This document shows positions 45,395 to 57,399 of a stretch of DNA of 64,000 nucleotides, piece by piece; position 1 is the stretch's first letter; each line of letters opens with the position of its first letter. This DNA is from Piper betle (taxonomy: Eukaryota > Streptophyta > Magnoliopsida > Piperales > Piperaceae), in assembly GCA_033002965.1 (NCBI GenBank), contig JAURVB010001733.1:51387-115386 (forward strand), written 5' to 3'. The notes under the pieces are model-generated. The model saw only the letters and a list, made by a program, of their open reading frames with translations. It made no database searches and was not told the DNA's origin. Position numbers and translations under genes: made by a program.

Positions 45395-47392
45395 TAACAC
45401 CCCGTTTCGGCTCACCCGTGAACCGACCCGGAAATGTCACCGGCGACCGAACCGTTCGCTAATCTACTGGGTTCGGTTAAGCCGACCCGGATCTGCCCTC
45501 GGTGTCTCAAGATGGAGATGCAAACATGAAATGCATGGATGGGATGCATGGGTTCTAACGTAGTCCTACATGCATGCTATGATGTACAAGCAAAGACAAG
45601 ACAAAATAATAAATGAAAAACCAAAAGAAAATATATACTATTTTATAAAAATACGGTAACACATACTAATCTACCATGACATTCAACCATTATCTCATTC
45701 ATTTTTACCTGAGCCGAGTCTGTACTCCAAGGCTCCCTACTCATTCATATTTATCAGTTCGTTTCATATCAAGCAATTTATCTAAACAAACACATCCAAA
45801 TTATCATTCACGTAGCATTAACACATCATTATTATACATTACACGCGGCAGGTACATGTGTGCGCGGTTCTGTGCTGCTCCTCCGCAGTCCCGACAGCTT
45901 TCATCGCTCGCATTCCTCACCTACATATATATAGGAAAACCGTCAGTAACGAGTGTTACCGGCCCGGAAAATAACTAATATCAAACTGGCACAGGAGAGC
46001 AAACTCTCCTGTTGAATCAAAACCATATACTTCCTCAAGAACTCTCATCAGGGCACATACGGGAGCCGTCGCCATCGGGTCGACAGCGTCCCCCTATCTT
46101 TCACATTCTCATGCCTCGGCCATTTCTCTATTGCTTCTCGCGTCAAATCTCATTCCTTTTCGCCCTCTGCACCTTCCATATTACTCCTGGCCTTGAGCAC
46201 GAAGGCCGAGTACTCTCAGGCAGTCGCCTTCAGTACCCTTTGAAACCACAAGTCTAGACATGCGCTGCAATGCAGTACCCGTGAACCTCCACACTTCTCC
46301 GGGTTTGAGGAACTCAAAGGTGGAGTTGTCAGGATCCCTCGGGAATGAAACGGCCCGCACGCCATTCCAGAGCCCACTGTCGACACACACGTGCCCGCTC
46401 GCGTAGCACGGTAGTCGGATTTCCCTCATTCAGTCTCTCACCAAAACACGAAAACTATACATATATATAGGTCTGGGTTGGGATTTATACAATAGGCCCG
46501 AAGGCAACGTGAGCTGGATCTGAAGTTCGAAAACAAACTCGAGGGATCTCATCCTCGAGGGTTATTAATCCGGAAAATCGTTGGCTAAATGGCCCGAGTT
46601 AAGTGGGATTCGATAAAACGCCACTTAACTCGTCCTGCACATAATAAGTCAAATACACAAGAGAGTAGCGTAAATCAGAGAACGAGTCCTAAACGGACCT
46701 GGTAGAAGCTCCAAACGGGTCCACGCGCCTAGGCGGCGAGCTCCTACACCGTACCTACACAATCAAGCTAAAAACTAACGCCCGCATGATGAATCACATA
46801 TCCTATACCATGCACGCACAATCAACACAATCACACATCAACCGTCACACATCAACCTATATCAATTCTAACAAGTCTACTTAGGTTAGTTTACATTAGA
46901 TCATGATTATTACTTAATAACCCTAATTAGTTTCATAACTTCTATTTTTAACACCACACAATTCCACAAATTTCATATTTTATTCTAAATTAAATCCACA
47001 TTTATATAAGTAATTACAATGCACAATTCATCAATCATAACATGCAAATTCTAATAATCAATACTTTCAAATAATTAAGTTAAAATAAATTATACCTCGC
47101 GTCGTCGAAAATCGGCGACGGCTAGGGTATTCGTTTCGCGGCCTCGGTTGCTCTGTTTGACACCGCCATCGGACCAAGCTCGTCGAGCTGGTGCCGATAG
47201 ACCCCTTGATTGCCCCGTCCCGAATCGTCGCCGGAAAACCGTCGGAATCTGCCGGAAAACCGCCGATACTCGCCGGAAAACCGCCGGAAAATTGATTCGA
47301 GGGAAGTCCGCCGGATCATCCGCCGAACGCACCCGGTCCAATCTGATCGGACTTCGGACGCGTTGGGAAAATTCTAGAGGCTAATCTACCCG
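45395..47392 (-). repeat. Gypsy LTR fragment, same family as 14156-17233, rearranged
   Basis: Starts TTAACACCCCGTTT, the reverse complement of the 5' LTR end, and follows the family LTR in reverse through 46.3 kb (TCCGGGTTTGAGGAACTC) to about 47.13 kb (TATACCTCG, GGCTAGG). From about 47.22 to 47.36 kb the LTR segment matching 15110-15240 appears in the opposite sense. It abuts the start of block B. No internal region is present. Confidence 0.75.
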
Positions 47393-49625
47393 TCAAAATG
47401 CTCAACTTTTTTTGTTAATCTAATTGGCATACAACCTAAGGTTTGGGTATACTTTCAAGAAATTTTACTACCATTCAGTAAATCATAACATAATTTTTAC
47501 AGATTTTATTGAGCCATCTAACTTATTAAAAAATAGCCCTAACATTGGACTCTGTCACAGTAACAACATAATAATATGCATCACAACAAACATAGTCCAA
47601 CTTTAATTGTTACCATGAAGGTGTCCATTTAGGCTGTTTTAGTATGAATTAAGTAACATGCAACCCAACATATGCGCAAAAGCTTTGGTCCAAATATCAA
47701 CGGTGGAACAATTGGTAACATGGGTGGCTATGTCACTGAAAACAGGAAAATTGCCACCTTTCTTCAAATTTTGCACCCATAAAAGCATCAAACAACCATA
47801 TCCTGCAAAACCTTATGCACAAAATTTGTCTTTCTACATGTCAAGTATCATATGCAAAAATAATCATGCACAAATGAAATCTATAGCAGGAGATGTGCCC
47901 GATCTACCAGGGATACGTATGAATATAACATCCTAAGGTAAAAACATCATAACTATTTCATTTCACAACTAAATAAGCTCAAACAATGACTAAACTGTTC
48001 CCAAGACAGACATTAACAAAAGAAAAATAATGCACAAAATCAACCACAACAAGTTGACTTGCAAACAGACCGACAAATGCAAAAAAGGAGAGGAAAGGAG
48101 AGAGCTTTACCTTGAAGGGAGCTAGAAGGAGGTCCTTGGGGACTTCGTACAGTGAAAGCTACTACTCATAGGAGCTTGGGAAGCTTGGAAGAAGGTTGGG
48201 AGAGTGCTGGTGGAAGTTACGAGGAGAGGAAGAAGGATGAAGGTCAGAAGGAGAAGAGAAAATGGTGAAATGAGGTTTTTAAAGAGAAAAGAAAAATTCC
48301 CGGCGCTAAGGGCCCTGGGCCAGTGACTATTTGCCGAGACCCAACAAGTTGATGTGGTCATACACACATCACAGAGGCTTTGTTCAGATGCGTGGGAAGT
48401 GTTGAACCATCGTTTAATACGACAATACTTCAAACTTTCTAAGGTTGAACAAGGAAAAGCAAACAACCAATTTGGGCCAAAATCATCTCAAAAGGATTTG
48501 GTAGTGTTGGAAGTCATTGGGAGGTCAGGCTGATTTCGATTAGGACTTTGAAAATCAAAGCATGGAGGTGCAATCCAGGAAGAATTGGATTTCAACCTTC
48601 GACTAGCCTTCAGTCCGCAACCAAAGAATATTTAATTTTGTGAAAATTAGTCAATAGGTAAGTGTGGAAATGTTGAAGCACTTAAGGATTGGCACTAATT
48701 AAACAACCGGCAAATAGGATCTTGTGCAAATAATAGAAAATAGAACAAGAGACTTCACACACAGGGTTAATGTGGATCACCACAACTGCTCTACTACACA
48801 AGGCCACAAACAAGACAATCTATTATTCAAACATATCATACAAGATGATGAATCCAATCGCCTCCATATAACAAAAGCTAAACTACTATCAACAATTGAA
48901 AACCCTGGTTGATGATTTTGAGTTCTATGTAGACCAAGATCAGTAGACAATCTATTTTCCCTACACGCAAGCTTATATTTTGTGAAACAACAATTGAACG
49001 AGGTCGATATGGTTGATGAGTTTGAGTTCTATACAAATTGCTGGTAGTGACACAAGTGAGGCATTCCAAATAGTGTCTGACTGAAAGTGCAAGCTAATCA
49101 TTTATACAATACCTTCATAAAATTACAAGTCGTGATCATGGTAGATGTGATTTATTATTAACTAAGTGCTATTACAGGATTATTAAATTGTTCTAATTTA
49201 TCTTGACATATATGTGGCTAACAATCATGAACCATCGACAATAACTCAAATTCATGCACCATGGACGGCCACAAATATGCAAGCTATGTGAAAACTATAT
49301 AAACCTCTTGATAACCCAAGAAGATAAAGGAAAGATCTTGCCTTTCAAGCTTAATCTCTTTAATAGACCTCCAAGCTCCTCCACCTTTGTTTAAAATCCC
49401 AGAGAGAAGACCTTAATTTGAGACCCCTTGAAGAATCTCTCCAAATTGGCCGGATCAACAACCTCAACATCCTTCTGCAATCCTTCAGAAAATAACATTG
49501 AGACCACCTTAAGTGCATCAACATAAAATGTGAATCCACATGTAATTCTTCGATATTTGCATCCACATCAACTCACAACAATTCAATGTCACCAAATTGG
49601 AAAATCACATATACCCCAATTGCCC

Positions 49626-49632
49626 TATAAAT
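49626..49632 (+). promoter_or_regulatory. TATA box, peptide gene copy 2
   Basis: TATAAAT 70 bp before the start codon, inside a region of about 120 bp (from AATTCAATGTCACC) that is nearly identical in all three copies. Conserved upstream sequence plus a correctly placed TATA box suggests a working promoter. Confidence 0.65.
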
Positions 49633-49695
49633 TGCACATGCTTTTCTCCCACAAACTGCAAAGTAAAGATTAAAAGAAGTGCATGAAATTTGAGG

Positions 49696-50053
49696 ATGTC
49701 AAAAGCCGTGCAGCAGTTTCTATGTGCCTTCGTGCTTCTTCTTACTGTTCAGCCCTCTATCTTTGCCTGTGCTCGCCGCTCACAACCTGTTCGTAAGGTT
49801 TACTCTCTCTCTATAATAGATATCGAACATGAGCAATTTAAGATGTTAGCTATTTCACCAAGAAAAGTATTTATTTTGTTTCTTTTTGATCTATTTTTTG
49901 TTATTATTGCAGATGTTGGTGGATCCTCTAGGTTCCATAAGTAACAAGAACTTGACGAGCTGCCATCCAATTTCCGTTGTCGATGAAGTTTTGGAACCAG
50001 AAGACTACCCACCACCTGGCCCCAATCGTCCATTACCTCCTGGTTGTTGCTAA
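49696..50053 (+). CDS. PSY-like secreted peptide precursor, copy 2 (80 residues, two exons)
   Basis: Exon 1 is 49696-49797, the intron 49798-49912 (GT...GCAG, phase 0, 115 bp) and exon 2 49913-50053. Residues 1-25 form a signal peptide (MSKAVQQFLCAFVLLLTVQP, then Ala-x-Ala near 23-25), so the product should be secreted. The variable middle ends in EVLEPEDYPPPGPNRPLPPGCC. The acidic Asp-Tyr context is a tyrosine-sulfation signal, and Tyr-Pro-x-Pro-Gly-x-Asn followed by prolines resembles the PSY family of sulfated growth peptides, but the usual His is absent. The first ATG giving a signal peptide was chosen. The splice model is supported by copy 3, whose exon 2 differs by an in-frame 6-base indel. 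PSY membership is inference; another DY-type ligand family is possible. Confidence 0.72.
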
Positions 50054-51269
50054 TTAAATAATTAGTGTATGTCCTCCGGAATACTAAGTCATTATCAAGT
50101 ATTATGGTGGAGGAAACGTGGTATATTACTTGTTATGTCTTCCATTAATAAAATTATTACTTAATTGTTATATACTGAAATGCGCGTACCTTAGGAGATT
50201 AAGATACAATTTACCATTAATTTTTTAGTAGAATATTAGTCACCCTTGAATCGAGGATAGTGCATAAAACCACTTATAATTGTAAATTCCTCAAATTTAA
50301 GCCTGGAAGACTACTTGCTCTTTCACTGCAATTCATTGTTTATAATTAATAATAAAATGAAAATCTACTTTTGAGTTGTTATTATTAAACAATGACAAGT
50401 TATGTAGCTTTCCCAATAAGGCGGCATAGTGTGGCGGCATAGTGTGGAGAGGAGGGCCTCCGATAATCCCCCAAGATGTCTCAAGATCTCCCTCGAAGCT
50501 TCCTTCAAAATGCTCTAACATTTTTTGTTAATATGAGAGGCATACAACCTTTCAAGAAATTTTACTATCATTTGACTAGGCTTTAGTATTTTTTAACACA
50601 AGATCAAGAACTATGGTTTGACACTCCATTCCCGTCCATTCAAATTAACTAATTTTATTAGCTATCTAAATAACACCCAAATTGCCCAAACTTTATTGTC
50701 TTTTTTAACATTCAATAGATTATTACATGATTTTTACACTTAAAATATTACATGATTTTTACACTTTACAAAAATAGCCCAAATGTTGGACTCGTCACAC
50801 TAACAGCAATAATTCACATCATAACATGCACCGTCTGAGATTAGTAACACTAGTGTACAGCGCAACATGCATAGTCTGAGATTAGTTGTTACCATAAAGA
50901 TGTTCATTTAGGCTCCATGTTTTAGTAGGACCTAGTCAACTTGAAACCCGACATATCTACAAAAGCTTTTATCCAAATATTAACAGTACCATGGTAATAT
51001 AATTGGTAACATGGGCCGTTATGGCATTGGAAATAGGAAGGCTGCCAACTTTCTCCAAATTTTGCACCATTAAAAGCATCAAACAACCGTATCATGCAAA
51101 GCCATATGCACATAACTTGTCAATCTACATGTCAAGTATCATATGCAAAAATAATCATGCACAAATAAAATACAGCAGGAGATAGGACCGGTAAAAACAA
51201 CATAAAATTTTCATTTCAAAACTAATTAAGCTAAAAAATGTCTAAACTGCACCCAAGAGAGATGTCTAC

Positions 51270-52590
51270 GAAAGAAAAAATGTTCGAATAATTTCAATGA
51301 GAAACAAGTAATATAATGATCCACAGAGAGATAAATTTCCTTAATAAATTAAAAACAAAACAAAAACAATCGACTTCAAGAAATCTAAGTAATAACTTTA
51401 AATTAAAGCGAGAGTTAAAATAATAAAATTCATTCGAGAATCGAATTTCCCTTAACATGAACTTAATCTTCATTATATCTTACACTTATCTTCTATTCCA
51501 TTCGATTGCTTTTATTATTTTGCCTAAATTTTTACTTCGGTGATAATTGATTAATCAAAAAATAATGCATTAAAATTTGCCTTACAATCGTATATAGTGT
51601 CGTGTATCTTCCATTGTGGTGATCTTACAATCGTATCTTTCATTATATCTTACACTTATCTTCTATTCCATTCGATTGCTTTTATTATTTTGCCTAAATT
51701 TTTACTTCCCGGTGATAATTGATTAATCAAAAAAATAATGCATTAAAATCGTATATAGTGTCGTGTATCTTCCATTGTGGTGATAATTGATTAATCAAAA
51801 AAATAATGCATTAAAATTTGCCTTACAATCGCATATAATGTCGTGTATCTTCCAACCACAATGACGTCAAAGACTTATCGTATAATAAATTATCAATAAC
51901 TAATCTAATTGATTTCTCTCAAAATCTAATTAAACCTTATAATCCAAAAAATACGCAATCAATCTATTCTTAACATTTAAAATATGATAATTCAAATAAT
52001 CAAATTAAAAAAGAGTAAGAGCTTGAAATGAATTCAATTAAATCATGTTAAATTTCCTTCTCTCTAAAACAAAATAAAAAACTACTTTATAATAAAAATA
52101 AAAAATAATATAAAAGAAACTATTTCTCATTATAAAAAGAAAAGAGTTACGAAAATTAAAACTAGTTATAAGCCAAAAGTTAAGATACATTAAACAATAA
52201 ATGACCACCCCTTTATATAGAAGATGAGATACTAAGAGATACAAGAATTCGAGGAAAGACTCACGACACGATGTAGTCTAATTGATTATAATATCTAATA
52301 AAGTTTCCAACTCCTCGACAATAGCGCCAAAGCTATGTATAGATATCTTCATTGAGCTTTGCCAACACCAAAAATTGTAGCCATCAATGAATGGGGTTCA
52401 ATGCTATAACCAGGAAACCTTAAGTTTAATTTGTTTCATTTTTCTGCATTAAAACTCTAAAATTAAGTATATCTCATAAAATATTAATTAACTAGAATAT
52501 AACGAAAAATATCACTTAATTAATAATGTTTATACCTAGGAAGTATAAAATCACATTAAAAATATAGGTAAATATTATATACTTTTAAAT
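51270..52590 (-). mobile_element. Non-coding Athila/Tat-like LTR element remnant (minus copy)
   Basis: Reverse-oriented relative of 38830-40020: shared primer-site region (TGGCGCTATTGTCGAG on the minus strand, 52329-52314), the flanking TAGTCTAATTGATTATAAT stretch and the AATAATGCATTAAAATTTGCC leader. Part of the leader (51.54-51.85 kb) is triplicated around TGATAATTGATTAATCAAAA. Confidence 0.65.
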
Positions 52591-54217
52591 ACTTAATAAA
52601 AAATCATGACAAAAATCAAGCACAACAAATTGACATGCACATAGATCGACAAATGGGAAAAAGGATAAGAAAGGAGAGAGCTTTACATTAAAGGGAAGAT
52701 ACCACTCCTAGGAGCTTGGAGGATGAAAAAGGCTAGGAGAGTGTTGGAGGAAGTTGGGAGCAGTGGAAGAAGGATGAAAGTCAGAGGAAGTAGAGAAAAG
52801 GGTGAAATGAGGAGTGAAGGGTCGGTTTTATAGAGAATGGAAAAACTCTCAGTGCAACAGCGCTAGGCCAGCACCATTACATTGAGACCCAGCAAGCTGA
52901 TGTAACTGTACACATCACAGCAATATTGGTCCGATGCGTGTGGGACGTGTTGAACCTTGCTTTAATGTGACAATACTCAAACTTTCTAAGGTTGAGTAAG
53001 AAAAACAAGCAACCAGCTTGGGCCAAAATAATTTCAAAAGGCTTTTGTAGTGTTAAAGTCATTAGGAATTTGGGAAACCTTTGATTAGGATATTAGCAAC
53101 CGATGCACAGAGGTGCAGTCAAGAAGAAGTGAATTTCAACCTTTAGCTGACCTTCACTAGTGCGTTACGCAACTGAAAATCATTTAATTTTATGAAAAAA
53201 TAGTCAATAAGGTATAAGTGTGCAAATGTTGGAACACTTGTGGATTAGCACTAAATAAACAACCGGAAAATAGGATCTTGTGCAAATAATAGAAAATAGA
53301 ACAAGAGACTTCACACAAAAGGTTAATGTGGATCACCACAACTGGGCTACACACAAGGCCACACACCTGACAATCTGTTATTCAAACGTATAATACAAGA
53401 TGACGAATCCAATCATCTCCGTATAACAAAAGCTAAACTAATATCAATAATTGAAAACCATGGTTGATGTGGTTGATGAGTTTGAGTTGTGTAAACCAAG
53501 TTCAGTAGACAATCTATTTTCCCTACACGCAAGCCTTATATTTTGTCGAAGAACTATTTAACGAGGTTAATGCGGCTGATGAGTTAGAGTTCCATATAAA
53601 TTCATGGTTGTGCCACATGTGAGGCACGCAAAATAGGGTCTGACTGAAATGAAAGCTATCATTTATACAATACCTTCTTAATTGCAGGTGGTGATCATGA
53701 TTGATGTGATTTATTATTAACTATGTATTATTTCATGGTTATTAAATTGTACTAATTTATCTTTACATTTATTTGGCTAACAATCATAAACCATCGACAA
53801 TAATTCACATTCATGCACCTTGGACAGCCACAAATATGCAAGCTACGTCAAAACTATGAAAACCTTATGGAGACAATTCATTAAATACTTAGTTTGCCAC
53901 TTGATAACTCAAGAAGATAAAGGAAAGATCTTGCCTTTCAAGCTTAACCGCTTTAATAGACCTCCAAGCTCCTCCACCTTTGTTTAAAATCCCAAAGAGA
54001 AGACCTTAATTTGAGACCCCTTGAGAACCCCTCCAAATTGGCCTGATCAACAACTTCAACATCCTTCTTTAATCTCCTAGAATAAAACATTGAGGCCACC
54101 TTAAGTGCATCAACACAAAATGAGAATCCACTTGTAGCTCTTTGAAATTTCCATCCACATCAGCTCACAACAATTCAATGTCACCAAATTGGAAAATCAC
54201 AGATATTCCAATGACCC

Positions 54218-54224
54218 TATAAAT
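54218..54224 (+). promoter_or_regulatory. TATA box, peptide gene copy 3
   Basis: TATAAAT 69 bp before the start codon, in the same conserved context as copies 1 and 2. Confidence 0.65.
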
Positions 54225-54286
54225 TGCTCATGCTTTTCTCCACAAAGTGCAAATTAAAGATTAAAAGAAGAGCTTAAAATTTGAGG

Positions 54287-54823
54287 ATGTCAAAGGCCTT
54301 GCAGCAGTTTCTTTGTGCCTTCGTGCTTCTTCTTATTGTCCAACCCTCTATCTTTGCCTATGCCCGCAACTCACACAGTGATCGTAAGGTTGATCTCTCT
54401 CTTTCTATGCCTTTTTTAAATACTTGATACATTTAGAACATGAGCAATTTAAGATGTTAGATATTACACCAAGAGTAAGTGCTTGTTTTTATTTCTTGTG
54501 TATCTTTGCCTATGCTCGCTACTCAAAACCTGTTCGTAAGGTTGACCTCTCTCTTTCTCTCTATGCCTTCTTTTCTATAATAAATATTGATCACAAGAAA
54601 TTTAAGATGTTCGCTATTTCACGAAGAAAAGTGTTTGCTTTATTTCTCGTTGATCTAATTTTCGTTATCACTGCAGATGTTAGTGGATCCTATTGGTTCC
54701 ATAAGTAACAAGAACAAGCTCTTGGAGAGCACCCATCCAATTCCTGTTATCGATGAAGTTTTGGAACCAGAAGACTACCCACCACCTGGCCCCAATCGTC
54801 CATTACCTCCTGGTTGTTGCTAA
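54287..54823 (+). CDS. PSY-like secreted peptide precursor, copy 3 (82 residues, two exons)
   Basis: Exon 1 is 54287-54388, the intron 54389-54676 (GT...GCAG, 288 bp) and exon 2 54677-54823. The signal peptide MSKALQQFLCAFVLLLIVQP is followed by a likely cleavage after Ala-Tyr-Ala. Exon 2 reads MLVDPIGSISNKNKLLEST and ends EPEDYPPPGPNRPLPPGCC, identical to copy 2 over the last 19 residues, while the centre carries two extra residues and several substitutions. Constraint on the C-terminus with a variable centre is the usual pattern for peptide-hormone precursors. The intron is longer than in copy 2 because the end of exon 1 and the start of the intron are tandemly repeated inside it (54503 onward). 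Likely apoplastic ligand; receptor unknown. Confidence 0.72.
54351..54632 (+). repeat. Tandem duplication of exon 1 end and intron start in copy 3
   Basis: Two units with period 152 bp start TCTTTGCCTA (54351 and 54503). The second carries a duplicate donor (CGTAAGGTTGACC) but no start codon in frame. It could offer an alternative donor or decoy exon. Confidence 0.75.
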
Positions 54824-56126
54824 TTAAATACTGAGTATATGTCCTTCAGAATAGGAAGTCATATCAAGTATTGTGGTGGATGAAACATTGTATGTTACTT
54901 GTTATGTCTCCCCTAAATAAAATTATTATTTTTATATTATAATTAATGCGCATACCTTGGGCCCTAATTGATGATTACAACCTAGTCTAATTATAGGTGT
55001 TGGTATTGATTCATTTTATGGAGATGTGCCACACGAATAGACGCGGCCAAAGGAATTTACCATTGAAAGTAATTTATTATACTATTCATGATTGAATGGT
55101 GATTTCTATGCTATTTATTCATGTTTCAACGATATTTTTACTATAATGTCTAATTTACCCCCGGTTTAATTATTTTTGAAGTACAAAAAAATAGTTAAGC
55201 TGGTCCTCGTCGACAATTGACTAGTAAGGCAGCCCATTGGTAGGTGGCGATCTATCCGCGGTTGCAGCGGTTGATAAGGCCGATCGCCCCCAAGGTGGTC
55301 CATTAAGGCAGGCATTGGTAGGTGGCGATCTATCCGCGGCTGCAGCTTTTAAGGCCGATTGCCCCCAAGGTGGTCCTTTAAGGCAGGCAAGATTTGGTCG
55401 CCATGCAGCCGACGGCTCCTTGTATTGGCTGATCGAGGGGTATATATTTAGGTCAAAATTATATCTTTTTAATAATTTACTCTAATCATGGGTAATTTAG
55501 AGATTATGATACAATGTATCATTAAATTGGTAATATAATATAGGTCACCATTGAATTGTGAATAGTGTATTAAACCAACCTGTACTTATAAATTTTTGAA
55601 ATTAAAGCCCCCGATGACTACGAGCTTGTGTTTCTTTCACTGCAATTCATTCCTCTGGAGAATTGCGGCTTCATACTTTTATCCCTTTATCTTTTGAAAC
55701 TTCTTCAATATTTCAATCATCTTCTAAATATTTTTACCTCATTTTAGTTGCGCCAACTTTTGGCTTGTTGTGTAAGGCTATAAATGGCTTGGTTATAATT
55801 TGGTTGATAATTTTTACAATAACCATTTAGCTTTTTAATATCTTTTACCACAACCAAGCCATTGACTAATTTTGTAAGATGAAGTTTTAACTATTTTCTC
55901 GTCGATTAAATAGTTAATATATGGTCAAATGTTCACCGCTTCTTATATCACATACCCAATAATACTAAGTTTGTTAAAAATACTTTTGCTTACATTAGAT
56001 ATAATGTTCAACTATCCTAATTATTGTTATCTAATATTATAAATTAGAAGTAAAGAAATAATCTAAATTATGTAAATTCATTAAAGTGACATTGACAATT
56101 AAGGCTAATATTGGAGTAGAAATGAG

Positions 56127-56220
56127 TTCGCAGATTTGAAACAAATTTTAGGGAAATCCTTTGCTATGACGGATTTGGGTCCAGCTAGGCAAATTCTTGG
56201 CATGTCCATCTGGCATAAAA
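56127..56220 (+). pseudogene. copia reverse transcriptase fragment
   Basis: Reads SFAMTDLGPARQILGMSIW, matching the copia RT stretch that follows the catalytic YVDD region. No flanking RT remains. Confidence 0.8.
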
Positions 56221-56929
56221 TATATTAAAACATAACAATAACAAGATCTGAAATACACGTTATTAAAACATTATAAAGTTGATGATTCCCACAAAGAATT
56301 TGATCGTTGGGTCGTGCTAATTCCATACGAATCAGTACTGAGAAGCATGAGAAAATATTTCCCCTTAAGATGAAATGAAAACAAATATAAGATGAATAGG
56401 AGACACTAAGATAAAAATGGATGGAAACTTTCTTCTATGGAATTTGACGATATGCCCATCACATCACCCTAAGGTTAGTGGGACATAAGACATACTTCTA
56501 TAGAGGGTCTAAGCTTTACATACTAGACCATAATGGTATTCCTTCAGCTCCTTACGTGCTTTGAAAGCATAGGTCCAACTAAGCTTAAGCTTACTAAGTA
56601 CACAGTTTCCTAGCAAAGAACAGCCTTGCAAAGAACACATGAGGATGGATGTTTGCTTATTCAACAATTCTTCTAGATTTTGTTCTAGTAACATTAGCCT
56701 CCCCTTGATCAACGTGATCACCATCATGCATCAATCACCATCATGTACCTGAGTCTGGAGAGTGCGCATCCACCTATAACTTTCGCTGCAGAGTGCGCAT
56801 CCACCTATAACTTCCGCTGCTTAGCTAATGCTTACAGTTTGAAATTCTTCCTTGCTTTTAGCTTGCGCTTGTGACGCTTGATAGAGGGTTTCAATTCAAC
56901 GAAGGTTCATTCACTTGAGAGTTAGGGTT

Positions 56930-57330
56930 CCATCTGATTTAAGGGGAGTTGTTAGATGGATGGTTTTGGCCACACCCGATATGTGAAAGGGAGTTATTGG
57001 GTTTGTCTACTTATTAGGCCCTTTCGGCCTACCCACCACCACCCAAACTCCTGAAACCATTGTTGGACCCTTCGGGCCCCTAAAAGGGACTTTAAACAAC
57101 CAAAGGAAACTTGCAATAGGTGTCACAGGCCTCTCTTAATCCAAATGCTAGCTCAAGAATTAAGGCTTTCTCATTAGCCTTTATACAAGTCACCAACAAC
57201 CTCTACGACCGATGTGGGACAAACCCAACAACTCCCTTTCACACATCGGGCGTGGCCCGAAACCATCACCGTCTAACAACTCCCCGTAAATCAGACGGCA
57301 CCCACCTCTTCAAATCATCATGTGATTTCG
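56930..57330. mobile_element. Two TRIM pieces facing each other
   Basis: The plus-strand piece (about 56930-57020) holds the internal region and LTR start (GGGAGTTATTGGGTTTGTC). A minus-strand piece follows, with LTR 57226-57061 (TGTTGGGTTTGTCCC on the minus strand), primer-site-like TGGTTTCAGGAG below it and internal sequence above to about 57330. Same family as 41453-41957. The head-to-head arrangement can form a hairpin. Confidence 0.75.
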
Positions 57331-57399
57331 TCATTTTCTATAGAAGTTTAATGAGGCGACTTCTACAATTCTACTCATCTTATATCTGATTTCATTTCG

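Larger units (their letters stand above)
47393..50520 (+). repeat. Duplicated block B of the peptide-gene array
   Basis: Starts with CAAAATGCTC and a TTTTTTGTTAAT run, repeated at 50510-50530, where block C begins. It holds a segment shared with 51.0-51.2 kb, an LTR-like piece at 48.66-49.1 kb (shared with 53.2-53.65 kb), then the promoter and gene copy 2. Unit length is about 3.1 kb. Apart from copy 2, no gene is seen; the 92- and 114-codon frames at 47.7 and 48.1-48.5 kb are not maintained in block C. Confidence 0.8.
50521..56117 (+). repeat. Duplicated block C of the peptide-gene array
   Basis: Begins with the TTTTTTGTTAAT/GAGAGGCATACAACC start of block B and repeats its order, but holds an extra Athila/Tat-like insertion (51270-52590). 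Gene copy 3 follows. A GC-rich stretch at 55.24-55.40 kb is internally duplicated (GGTAGGTGGCGATCTATCCG twice). The AT-rich tail (55.7-56.1 kb) matches 44.7-45.2 and 60.6-61.1 kb. The block is broken at 56118 by a mosaic insertion and resumes at about 59793. Confidence 0.8.

Noticed and set aside
48122..48466. 114-codon minus-strand frame in block B
   Set aside because: The equivalent region of block C (52.6-53.1 kb) does not preserve the frame and no motif is recognised.
49792..49944. Alternative splice at the stronger-looking GTAAG donor one codon upstream in the peptide gene
   Set aside because: It places exon 2 in a frame that ends after about ten codons and loses the C-terminus conserved among all copies; the AAG/GT donor keeps the frame in both intact copies.
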